Positions 41,486-49,272 of a DNA stretch of 64,000 bases are shown here, one piece after another. The notes beneath the pieces are model-generated. The model was not told the origin of the DNA and did not search any database. It saw nothing but the letters and a program-made list of their open reading frames with translations. The position numbers and the translations under genes are program-made. Each line of letters starts with the position of its first letter. Position 1 is the first letter of the stretch. The stretch comes from Paulinella micropora (Eukaryota; Cercozoa; Imbricatea; Euglyphida; Paulinellidae), in assembly GCA_019918135.1 (NCBI GenBank), contig WBZZ01005741.1, forward strand, positions 122,501 to 186,500, given 5' to 3'.

Positions 41486-41900
41486 AATCAGAGATATTTT
41501 TTACCGCATCTTTATTATTAAAATAAGGTTGTTGAATTAAATATTCAAGGTATGGTTTATCAATCTTAGCAACATCTTCAATTTTCATTTTTTTATACTT
41601 AATATATTGTAGAAAAATATCAGTTTCACTTTGTGCTATTTCTTCACCCACATTCATTTTAATCTCTGTAATTCCAGTCTCTTTTAAATCAGTCTCCTTA
41701 AAAGGTGTGCTCGGCTCTTCGTCCAACACGTTTTCTAAAGGTATAACTACTTTCACATTGTCATCACGTGGTTTATATTGTTCATAGAAAGAAAAAATAT
41801 CAGGCTTAGTCCATTTAATTGAAGGTTTCTTAATTTCGCTGTCAAGGCTCCTTTTTTCAATTTCACTCAAGTAGTCCTGTATGGTGCTTAGGTCGGTCAT
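41484..41900 (-). CDS. ExoX-C-like small protein, paralogue 1
   Basis: 138 residues from ATG 41900. The C-terminal 45 residues (YIKYKKMKIEDVAKIDKPYL then EYLIQQPYF) match the small fold at the C-terminus of exonuclease X-type proteins (FGKYKGKxxxEVxxxDxxYLxWL). The acidic N-terminal 90 residues have no recognised domain. Homologues lie at 42066-42355 and in Polinton B at 58479-58754. Position beside the polymerase suggests a role in DNA replication; inference only. Open throughout. Confidence 0.55.
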   Translation of the reverse strand: MTDLSTIQDYLSEIEKRSLDSEIKKPSIKWTKPDIFSFYEQYKPRDDNVKVVIPLENVLDEEPSTPFKETDLKETGITEIKMNVGEEIAQSETDIFLQYIKYKKMKIEDVAKIDKPYLEYLIQQPYFNNKDAVKNISD

Positions 41901-41910
41901 CTTATATAAA

Positions 41911-41974
41911 GATATTTTAGAATTACGCTTCTATCTTGCTAATCGCAAGATTTCTCGCTATATTCTAAAACATC
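41911..41974 (+). repeat. Gene-bracketing hairpin, copy 14 (5' side of the leftward gene)
   Basis: GATATTTTAGAAT pairs with ATTCTAAAACATC (plus-strand reading). The loop carries ATCTTGC...GCAAGAT. On the minus strand it ends 10 nt before the start codon at 41900. Confidence 0.85.
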
Positions 41975-42011
41975 AAAAAAAAAATTAAATAAAAATAATT
42001 AAAAGAAAACC

Positions 42012-42063
42012 ATGTTTGTAAAACACACGGGAGCGGTAGCGGGAGTGTGGATTTACGAATATC
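42012..42063 (+). repeat. Gene-bracketing hairpin, copy 15 (3' side of the leftward gene)
   Basis: ATGTTTGTAAA pairs with TTTACGAATATC around ACACGGGAGCGGTAGCGGGA, nearly identical to copy 4. Confidence 0.85.
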
Positions 42064-42065
42064 AA

Positions 42066-42355
42066 TTATATGTATTTTTTTACTTCACTTTTAATGTCTG
42101 TAAATTTCTCAAACCACGGCTGTTTCATAACCCATTCAAGGTATGGCTTATCAATAACCGCTACATCTTGAATTTTCTTACCTTTATACTTACCAAATGG
42201 AAAAATATCCCTTGGCTTGCCTGCCCGTGCATTTTCAATCATTTGGATTTAGTCAGTAATTATCTTTTTAACATCGGTAAGAGAAAATGTTTCTTTTTTA
42301 TTTTCAATAGAGAGTTTCTCAAACTTCTCACATAGTCTGGTGAGGGTGGTCATTA
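42066..42355 (-). pseudogene. ExoX-C-like small protein, paralogue 2
   Basis: The minus strand reads like the intact Polinton B homologue (MATLTRLCEKFEQLSIENK type start, then PFGKYKGKKIQDVAVIDKPYL and the tryptophan-containing end). A second paralogue beside 41484-41900 implies a duplication. Bracketed by its own hairpin pair. Broken about once. Confidence 0.6.
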
Positions 42356-42411
42356 GTCTATATAGACTGGTAAAAAAAATTATAGAAAAAATTAATTAAT
42401 TGATATTTATC

Positions 42412-42460
42412 AACTTCCTATCTGGCTAATTGCCAGATTTCCCGTTTGTTGATAAACATC
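42412..42460 (+). repeat. Gene-bracketing hairpin, copy 16 (5' side of the leftward gene)
   Basis: GATATTTATCAAC pairs with GTTGATAAACATC, the same outer stem as copy 6 but with the inner palindrome ATCTGGC...GCCAGAT. Confidence 0.85.
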
Positions 42461-42480
42461 GTTTTTGCTTTAATGGTTCC

Positions 42481-42557
42481 GATGTTTGACACTATCTCAA
42501 ACAAGTTTGAGATTACGAGTATGAGCAAAGCGAATGAGAGTGAAATTGTCAAATATC
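42481..42557 (+). repeat. Gene-bracketing hairpin, copy 17 (3' side of DNA polymerase)
   Basis: GATGTTTGACA and TTGTCAAATATC form the outer stem. The interior has ATCTCAAAC...GTTTGAGAT as in copy 2, followed by GAGCAAAGCGAATGAGAGTG. On the minus strand it starts a few bases after the polymerase stop codon. Confidence 0.85.
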
Positions 42558-42562
42558 TATCA

Positions 42563-45500
42563 TTAAAATTCGTAAGGTAGTGTAGAGATATGGTTCTCTT
42601 TAATCGGCTGAATTACTCTTTTTGTGTAAGTAAATGAGAATATCTTTTTCAAATGTTCGGAGGTAATCGTTTTGTCTTTTTTGTTCCTCGTAATTTTGCT
42701 GTGGTTGTGTATTGCTACATTTCCATTCTCAGCCACATTCTTTGCTATCTGCTTTTCTCCTTCTGTATCCAATAATGCTTCTAATTCCTCATATGCTTTC
42801 TTTGATAGTTCTTCGTCCTTTATTCCCAGACCATTACTTATCACACTAAACATATTTACCAAGTTCAGTTTTCTGCAAGTGTCGTAGTTCATAGAAAAGC
42901 CTTTCAGTTTCATTTTTGTTGTGCCGTCGTTTAGTATGTAGCCGTAGGACTTCGGCCCCGAGCCCACAAATGTAGTTATCTTTCTGCTTACTTTTGTCTT
43001 TTTGTCTATTAGTTCGTCTGTCCATTGTCCTAATAAGTCGCCTGTCGGTATTGTTGTCTGTCCTTGTTTTTCATCAACTGAATATATTATGCTGTCTGTG
43101 TCGTGATATAATACCCTGTCTCCCAATCTATCAATCATATCATACAATCTCATTTGTGCGTGTGCTGTTGTGAATAAAGCCACACATATGTTTGTGTTGT
43201 AAGGGTCTGACACTTTTTCGGGGTGTAGATTGTAGGATAGTTCAAGGCATTCTTTATTTATCATATTGATTGAGATTTCGTTTATGCCTTTGTCATTTAG
43301 TATTTTGTATAATTCTGCCTCACTCCTGACGATTGTCGTCTGTGTCTTGTTGCTTTGTTGTCCAAACTTTCCCCGCAGAGAATTCAGACATAATTTTGCG
43401 ACTGCCCTCCTTCCTTCATTCTTTTCTATTTTGCTTTTGTCCAACTTAATACCCATCTTTTCCTCATAGTCCTTTATGTAATTGTCTTTTTGTTCCTCCG
43501 TTTCCACATTTGACGGGTAGCCACTTGCCTCTTGCTTTACTTGTAGAAAGGTTTTTATGTAGTCTTTGAATAGTGTTGTTGTCTGTTGTTCCCAGGGCCA
43601 CACCTCATAAACTTTAATGATATTATAACCTTTTTCCATTGCTTTATACATGAGTGGTGTTGCCCAAGTGCCTGTGAGTGCCCTATCTGTGTCGTTGTGC
43701 TCGCATTTGTCTTGTAGGTTTTCCTTTCCACACTTATTACATAAATAATACATCATCTTTCCTCTATCTTGACAGGGTAGGACAGGGTGAATTAGTCCCC
43801 TAGGCGGTAGCATTTTTACTTTGGCTAATCCAAATGCTGTCTTTTGATTTAACATTTGTAATGCATGTGTGTTTTTGATTACCTTATGATGTCCGAGAGG
43901 GTAGGGGTCATAAAACATAACTGATGGATAGAGGGAGCATATGTCTATGTATTTGGCGTATTGTTGTTCATTCATTGCCCTCCAATATAAAGATAGAGCA
44001 TTTGTCCTTCCCCCAAACATCGCGTGTCGTGGGTTGATTGTCTCTTGCTCCATTAATGTCTCTTCTATGTTCCTTTTGAATTCCTGCCTTACTCTTATTC
44101 TGTTCCACTTACAACCCCATATTGTTATTAAATTATTTACTTCATCGTGTTGCTTTATTAAAGTTTCCCGTCGTTTTGTTTCCTTGTATAATTGTCCAAA
44201 TGTCTTATTAACGGATTGCTCTTTATTCATTTGATTGCCGTCATAACACTCAGGACACCCGTGCCAGTAGCACCCATGAAACTCATATGCAGTTTTTGTC
44301 TTCGGGTCATATCCGTCTAAGTATGCATTACCTGCACCTTTTAAATGTATCATTTTTTCTTTTCCATTTAATCCGTGCTGTATGGTTGTATTGTCTTTCT
44401 TCTCTCTGTATGATAGCCACTCCACGCACATACGGCTCGTTTTTGCTTTGTCTGTTCTGTGTGTTGGTATGACTGCTATGCTATCTGTCGGCATATAGAT
44501 TGCTTTATATAATGCCATACAGGTAGATGCGATAGTTGTGTATTGGAATGGATCTATGCCAAATTCTAGAAAACTCTCTCTAAATTTCATACACCCCCTT
44601 CTCAATATATCCACATCACTATGACAATATGCTTCCATTTCTTTTTTGAAATCAAACACTTTGTCCTTTTGTTCTTCATACCATTTCAGAAATTCTTGTC
44701 GTTTATGATTTGAAAATGTGTTGTAGCCGTAATAGTCCTTGTCTGGTATAGCCCCTACATAATTTTGATTTGCCTCAGTATTGAAGAAGTGAGGGAAAAA
44801 TCCTTTCTTTAATTCATCTAAACCAAAAGTCTCAGGGAAATCAGACAGGGGCATAGTTAGGAAAGATAGACTATCAATAAACCTAATCTTGCCTACAGCC
44901 ATCATCATAATCTTACCCCCTTGATATATGACAAATGGTGAAATGCCTTTTTTTATAAACCATTTAAGCACGAATTGACAATCATAACCCCTCGGATTAT
45001 GTGCTATGAATGTGAAGTCCTTGTGTTGATTGCCAAATGCCCAATTACAAAACTCTTCTATGCTTTTGTGTATGATGGGTGTGCTGTCGGAGGGGGTTCC
45101 ACCCCCTACCATACCCCCGCTTTCTTGGTTTTGGGTTTGAAAAGGGGCATCGCCCCTTCCAGTGAAATACTGACTCTCTGAATGGTTAATGATATGTGTG
45201 CCTGTCTCTTGTGTTGCCTCAAAATCAAAGAACACATATTTATCAGATGGTTTATGTATTTCCTTTTGTTTCATATTGCACCTGTGCTCAAATGGTTGTA
45301 GGATTTTACAATTTTTACATTTGTCATAACCGCACTTATGTTCGCCTGTGTATGTCTTAGAGCAGTTAAGACATTTCTTTTTGTTGTTGCATGTGGTGGC
45401 TGTGTGATTGTTGAAGCATTCATCATTCGGAAATTTACGATTACATTTTTTGCATTGTTTCCATTTTGTTATGTTGTTATACCCCTTACATCCATCCGTA

Positions 45501-45934
45501 AGGCATATATTACATTTCGCCACACAGGAATGATTATGCTCATAACCCTTCATACACTGCTCGCAAAAGTTTCGTTTTGATAGGAAGGCCTTCATACTTG
45601 TTATGGTGTCGTAATGATTTTTGGTTTTGAGTATGTATATGTGTTTGTATGGTTGTTCCTTTTCATCTTTGAATTCAGTTTTATATATTATCTTGTCTGG
45701 GTGTTCAACAATTGCTATGTTGTATTTTATATGACTAGCAAACACATCTATCTCAGAAAGGCCACATAAATCTTTTATGATACCGGCCTCCTCGTGTAAT
45801 GTATTTGCCAGTTCGTCCTGTATCCTGCGACCCTTCCTTATTTGTTCGTATTTGTTGTGTTTCTCTATCTTGGTAGTTGCCACAACGATAGCCCTTGCCA
45901 GACATATGTTGTCGTCATTGTTTATTTGAATCAC
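42563..45934 (-). CDS. POLB: Protein-primed family B DNA polymerase
   Basis: 1123 residues. Order: N-terminal helical part; Cys/His-rich zinc cluster (about 125-225, with CNICLTDGCKGYNN and CLNCSKTYTGEHKCG); 3'-5' exonuclease with Exo I FFDFEATQ (about 236), Exo II FIAHNPRGYDCQF (about 312) and Exo III YCHSDVDILRRG (about 438); polymerase with motif A YIDICSLYPSVM (about 666), motif B KLCLNSLRGKFGQ (about 848) and motif C YHDTDS (about 941). The region between A and B is long, as in protein-primed enzymes of Polintons. An in-frame palindromic insertion lies after Exo I (45085-45165). Open throughout; an N-terminal extension is encoded upstream. Confidence 0.9.
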   Translation of the reverse strand: MIQINNDDNICLARAIVVATTKIEKHNKYEQIRKGRRIQDELANTLHEEAGIIKDLCGLSEIDVFASHIKYNIAIVEHPDKIIYKTEFKDEKEQPYKHIYILKTKNHYDTITSMKAFLSKRNFCEQCMKGYEHNHSCVAKCNICLTDGCKGYNNITKWKQCKKCNRKFPNDECFNNHTATTCNNKKKCLNCSKTYTGEHKCGYDKCKNCKILQPFEHRCNMKQKEIHKPSDKYVFFDFEATQETGTHIINHSESQYFTGRGDAPFQTQNQESGGMVGGGTPSDSTPIIHKSIEEFCNWAFGNQHKDFTFIAHNPRGYDCQFVLKWFIKKGISPFVIYQGGKIMMMAVGKIRFIDSLSFLTMPLSDFPETFGLDELKKGFFPHFFNTEANQNYVGAIPDKDYYGYNTFSNHKRQEFLKWYEEQKDKVFDFKKEMEAYCHSDVDILRRGCMKFRESFLEFGIDPFQYTTIASTCMALYKAIYMPTDSIAVIPTHRTDKAKTSRMCVEWLSYREKKDNTTIQHGLNGKEKMIHLKGAGNAYLDGYDPKTKTAYEFHGCYWHGCPECYDGNQMNKEQSVNKTFGQLYKETKRRETLIKQHDEVNNLITIWGCKWNRIRVRQEFKRNIEETLMEQETINPRHAMFGGRTNALSLYWRAMNEQQYAKYIDICSLYPSVMFYDPYPLGHHKVIKNTHALQMLNQKTAFGLAKVKMLPPRGLIHPVLPCQDRGKMMYYLCNKCGKENLQDKCEHNDTDRALTGTWATPLMYKAMEKGYNIIKVYEVWPWEQQTTTLFKDYIKTFLQVKQEASGYPSNVETEEQKDNYIKDYEEKMGIKLDKSKIEKNEGRRAVAKLCLNSLRGKFGQQSNKTQTTIVRSEAELYKILNDKGINEISINMINKECLELSYNLHPEKVSDPYNTNICVALFTTAHAQMRLYDMIDRLGDRVLYHDTDSIIYSVDEKQGQTTIPTGDLLGQWTDELIDKKTKVSRKITTFVGSGPKSYGYILNDGTTKMKLKGFSMNYDTCRKLNLVNMFSVISNGLGIKDEELSKKAYEELEALLDTEGEKQIAKNVAENGNVAIHNHSKITRNKKDKTITSEHLKKIFSFTYTKRVIQPIKENHISTLPYEF
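45085..45165 (-). repeat. Double palindrome inserted in frame in DNA polymerase A
   Basis: GGGGGTTCCACCCCC at about 45092-45106 and AAGGGGCATCGCCCCTT at 45142-45158. They encode about 25 extra residues (around GRGDAPFQTQNQESGGMV) absent from the same place in the Polinton B polymerase, where SESQYY is followed directly by a short linker and PPVIHK. Confidence 0.7.
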
Positions 45935-46347
45935 TCCTTCTTTTTGTAAATGTCCTCCTGTGTTATTGCTTTCAATCTAGCCCCTCCCTCTGGCATCCTC
46001 ACTCCCATAAAATTGAAATCAATCAACTCCATAGTTGCTCCTTCTTTATCCATCCACACTTCGTCATTTGATTGTAAAATTTTTGTGAGTCTTTCTAATA
46101 TATCTTCTAAGTTAAAGTCTTTTACTTTTACAAGAGAATTTTTTGACTGAACATTCCACGACTCTGGAATAGCCGATATCCTTACTTGTATTTTGTCGTT
46201 TGGTTTATATAAAGTCTTAAAATCATCTACGATTGTGCCAATCATTTTTATAATATCTTCCAACGAAAACTTTTTAACCTTTTGAGAAAAGTTTTTATTG
46301 ATTTTTACATTATACAATGACTGCCCCACTGGTAAATTGTGTTTCAT
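45931..46347 (-). CDS. N-terminal extension region upstream of DNA polymerase A
   Basis: A 138-residue frame with two related segments: KVKKFSLEDIIKMIGTIVDD and KVKDFNLEDILERLTKILQS, an internal duplication of about 60 residues. It ends GGARLKAITQEDIYKKK, and the homologous text in Polinton B leads straight into the polymerase N-terminus. Probably part of the polymerase polyprotein or the terminal-protein-like domain that primes synthesis; inference. Confidence 0.5.
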   Translation of the reverse strand: MKHNLPVGQSLYNVKINKNFSQKVKKFSLEDIIKMIGTIVDDFKTLYKPNDKIQVRISAIPESWNVQSKNSLVKVKDFNLEDILERLTKILQSNDEVWMDKEGATMELIDFNFMGVRMPEGGARLKAITQEDIYKKKE

Positions 46348-46404
46348 GTCTTGTCGTATTAATTTATATCCATTGAAGTCAATAACGTTTGGTTCTTCTC
46401 TTTT

Positions 46405-46611
46405 TCACTCTTTTATTTCCCTTTGTTTTCTGTCTGGCATTACATACTGCTCGGGGTTTGGTAGTGCCCCTCTTGGTGTTGTTATGTCATAAAACCTCTT
46501 TCCGTTTGGTTTTTTTACATAGAGTTTGTTTTGCCGTATTTGGTATTGTATGCCCTGTTCTGCGAGTTTGTCAAGGTTCCAAGTTTGTCCCCCGTAGTCT
46601 ATGCTTGACAT
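46405..46611 (-). CDS. Small protein or start of the polymerase extension
   Basis: 68 residues from ATG 46611 (MSSIDYGGQTWNLDKLAEQG), continuing IQYQIRQNKLYVKKPNGKR. A diverged equivalent precedes the polymerase of Polinton B (63255-63620). Function unknown; the position suggests the N-terminal end of the replication protein. Confidence 0.45.
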   Translation of the reverse strand: MSSIDYGGQTWNLDKLAEQGIQYQIRQNKLYVKKPNGKRFYDITTPRGALPNPEQYVMPDRKQREIKE

Positions 46612-46726
46612 GGTTATATTAGGGTTTTGATTTTTCAAAAATAAAATAAATATATCTATATAGACATATATATTTTATCTATATACTAATATATATTATA
46701 TCCTTAACATAAATTTATATCGTTTT

Positions 46727-46963
46727 TCATAGGGCGATATTTAGTCCTTCAACGAGCCTCTGGAGTTGTTTCATCCTTGCAATGTCAACCTTCTCCTTTT
46801 CCCTTTTCTCCTTTGCTCTCTTCGATATGACCTCCTTGTTCTTGTTGTAGTAGTCCTTAGCCCTCTGCTGTGCTTTCTCTTTGTTTTTTATATTATAAAT
46901 TCTCATCCGTTCTGAGTTCCTTTGCAGTATTTCTTCGTCTGTAAATACTTTGGTTCTGCCCAT
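46727..46963 (-). CDS. Small basic coiled-coil protein
   Basis: 78 residues from ATG 46963 (MGRTKVFTDEEILQRNSERM), then a Lys/Glu/Arg-rich helix (KAQQRAKDYYNKNKEVISKR) resembling basic leucine-zipper-like DNA-binding helices. Last gene of Polinton A. No family assigned. Confidence 0.5.
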   Translation of the reverse strand: MGRTKVFTDEEILQRNSERMRIYNIKNKEKAQQRAKDYYNKNKEVISKRAKEKREKEKVDIARMKQLQRLVEGLNIAL

Positions 46964-47663
46964 TGTATATTATTTATATATATAATATAATTTTTCATTT
47001 CTTTAAATAATATTTATTCTTTTATTTACAAACTTTCAATACAGAGCACATTTTTTTTTAAGAAAAAGATAAGGGGGTTCAGGACACCGAGAAAGAATAA
47101 GAAAATTGGGATAAGGACTTAGTATTGATAGTTTGTGAAAATAGCGATTTTTCTAGTTTTGCTAGTTTTGGTTGATTAATAGGAGAGCGAAATATGGCAA
47201 AATGGGCTAAATTTATGTATGTAAATATAAAGATAACTGTCCTATAGTGGTACCCTTAGTAGTGATAGATAGATGAGATATCGACTAATGTCAGAAAAAA
47301 GGAGCTTCTGATTTCGTCAACCAAGGAGGTCTGTGTGAAGTATTGACCCGATGCCCAGCTAAGCCGTGATGTTTGCACGGAAGGGACTGATACAGGCGAT
47401 ACCAAAGCTCCCTAGTACCAGGCGGGGCCAGGGCTCGTTCCATAAAGCGCCCCTTGCAGAACGAGCTCCCACCTCCATTACAGAGGGCCCAGTAAGCAGA
47501 TGGAGTTTCGAGACTGTTCGACAGTCTAGTATAAACCGACAGAGCACTGTGGGTTTTATTCCGGGCTCAACAAGCGAGAAAGGGCACCCTGAGGGAACAG
47601 GATTGTGCTTCCCGTCGCTATTTCGGCATATGACTCATAGGCGTATGGCTAGGCACACATAAG
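46964..47663. other. Spacer between Polinton A and the tetranucleotide arrays
   Basis: AT-rich to about 47.34 kb, then about 300 bp of mixed sequence with no coding frame I can support. Probably host DNA or an unidentified repeat. No terminal inverted repeat of Polinton A was recognised here. Confidence 0.4.
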
Positions 47664-47673
47664 GCACCCCACC

Positions 47674-47736
<63 letters not shown>

Positions 47737-47894
47737 GTACACACATGCATGCATACATATACATACATACATACATGCATAAGATCTTGCATATGCATAC
47801 ATATATACATACATGCATACATACATACATACGTACATACATACATACATACATACATACATTCATACATACATACATAGAGAGAGAGAGAGAA

Positions 47895-47939
<45 letters not shown>

Positions 47940-48358
47940 GAGAGAGAGAAGAGAGAGAGAAGAGAGAGAGAAGAGAGAAAGAGAGAGATAGAAAGAGAGA
48001 GAGAGAGAGAGAAGTAGAGAAAGAAAGAAAGAGAGAGGGAGAGAGACAGAGAGAGAGAGACAGAGAGGGAGAGAGGGAGAGAGGGAGAGAGAGAGGGAGA
48101 GAGAGAGAGAGAGAAAGCATACATACATACATACGTATACATACATACATAGATACATGCATACATACATACATACATACATACACTAGATACACTAGAT
48201 ACATACATACATACATACATATATGCATATATACATACAATTTACATACATACATACTATTACATGTATATACATACATACATACATACATAAAATTTTA
48301 CATACATACATACATACATACATACACACATACATACATACATATATAGACGATATAT
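47664..48358. repeat. Compound simple-sequence array: (TAGA)n, (CATA)n, (GA)n, (CATA)n
   Basis: (ATAG)n at about 47,679-47,737, CATA/CATG tetranucleotides at 47,738-47,880, a GA-rich tract at 47,880-48,116, and CATA repeats again to about 48,340. Tyr/Met/Val/Cys and Ser/Leu frames across it are not genes. Confidence 0.95.
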
Positions 48359-48427
48359 ACGATACATACCTTTGATCTTTCACGATTTCTGAGTAAGCAT
48401 TTGGTTATTAAATAATAGTAGTATAGG

Positions 48428-48513
48428 GTCGCACTTGGGCACGCTTTTTCAATACATACCACCCCGCCCCCAGAGACACACACCGGCCGGCCCGCACAGG
48501 GACAAAAAGGAAA
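48428..48513 (+). repeat. Direct repeat, copy 1 (without palindrome)
   Basis: GTCGCACTTGGGCACGCTTTT, CATACCACC, CAGAGACACACACCGGCCGG, then GGGACAAAAAGG. About 85 bp, matching 48674-48790. Confidence 0.75.
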
Positions 48514-48673
48514 TACAAAGGAAAAAAGGAAATTGAGCCCGGAAAAAAAAAGTAAGATAGAAATGAACAGCCAAACTTCAGCTTCAACAAAAAACACGAA
48601 AGCGTGCGTTTATGCGTTGCGTGCTTTCTTGATTTTTTTTCTTTTTTTCTCAGTCGTTAGTTTTAGTTTTTTT

Positions 48674-48815
48674 GTCGCACTTCGGCACACTTTTTCAAGA
48701 CATACCACCCGCCACCCAGAGACACACATTGCAACGCTCCGCGTGCAACGCGGACACGGCCGGCCCGCAGGGACAAAATGGCAACGGATACGCTTTGCAA
48801 GCGTAGCTTCGCAAC
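48674..48815 (+). repeat. Direct repeat, copy 2 (with palindromic insertion)
   Basis: Same sequence as copy 1, but an extra block of about 27 bp (TTGCAACGCTCCGCGTGCA...) at 48729-48755 contains TCCGCGT/ACGCGGA. A second palindrome follows at 48786-48815 (TACGCTT/AAGCGTA), flanked on both sides by GCAAC. Confidence 0.75.
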
Positions 48816-48876
48816 AAATAAGTTGTTATAAAAATAATTTTATATTATAGACATAAATGTATAACACATATAGAAA

Positions 48877-49272
48877 ATGACAGACATTCCAAAGAAAATT
48901 AACAAAGGAGGTGTGTATGTTATGAACAATGAAAAGTCTTCAAGGGTAGTTGTAAGATGGGGAGAAGAAAACAAAACCAAAGTAAAAAACTTTTGTATTA
49001 ACGGAAAAAGAAACAAAGAACAAGCATTAGAGGAAGCAAATAGATTTTATGAAGAAAACATAAGACCTAAATATGAAGCGTGGAAGAAATATAATGACGA
49101 AAAAGTTCAACAAAATAAAAGACAATACAGAAATGAATGGAACAGAAACTATTTCTCAAGCAAATGGATATGTGAATGTGGATATGAAACCACTAGAGGA
49201 TACAAAACAAGACACCTTCAATCAGTCTATCACGAACTAGGAATGAAAAAAATTAATGTATCAAGGGATTAA
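48877..49272 (+). CDS. AP2-like DNA-binding protein with C-terminal zinc finger
   Basis: 131 residues from ATG 48877. GGVYVMNNEKSSRVVVRWGE, then KNFCINGKRNKEQALEEANR resembles the three-strand-plus-helix AP2/ERF-type domain (about residues 9-60). A Lys-rich helix follows, then WICECGYETTRGYKTRHLQS-VYH, a C2H2-like finger (C-x-C ... H-x5-H, about 98-120). Probably a regulator or a target-site or terminus-binding protein of the element. Convergent with the integrase. Open throughout. Confidence 0.5.
   Translation: MTDIPKKINKGGVYVMNNEKSSRVVVRWGEENKTKVKNFCINGKRNKEQALEEANRFYEENIRPKYEAWKKYNDEKVQQNKRQYRNEWNRNYFSSKWICECGYETTRGYKTRHLQSVYHELGMKKINVSRD

Larger units (their letters stand above)
30880..46970. 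mobile_element. Polinton (Maverick) A
   Basis: AT-rich element with fibre, membrane protein, packaging ATPase, small basic protein, adenovirus-type protease, penton-like and major capsid proteins, a large virion-type protein, two ExoX-C-like proteins and a protein-primed DNA polymerase B with N-terminal extension. The left end is inferred from the sudden GC drop near 30.9 kb; the right end lies near 47.0 kb after the last small gene. Terminal inverted repeats and an integrase were not found, so the left end may be lost. Broken, with about six to eight breaks. Most proteins are still recognisable end to end, so decay is moderate. Polinton B is clearly related in protein sequence but not a recent duplicate. 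Confidence 0.8.

Noticed and set aside
33678-42557. Hairpins as bacterial-type terminators or riboswitches
   Set aside because: No T-tract rule and a eukaryotic viral context; copies also lie before start codons.
47366-47662. Host gene in the spacer between Polintons
   Set aside because: A 98-codon frame without recognisable motif, opposed by a similar frame on the other strand.
47664-48358. Tyr/Met/Val/Cys, Ser/Leu and Arg/Glu frames across the tetranucleotide and GA arrays
   Set aside because: All frames are open because of simple repeats; not genes.
46900-48870. Terminal inverted repeats of Polintons A and B
   Set aside because: No long inverted match was seen between the presumed ends; the 48.43/48.67 kb repeat is direct and lies on one side only.
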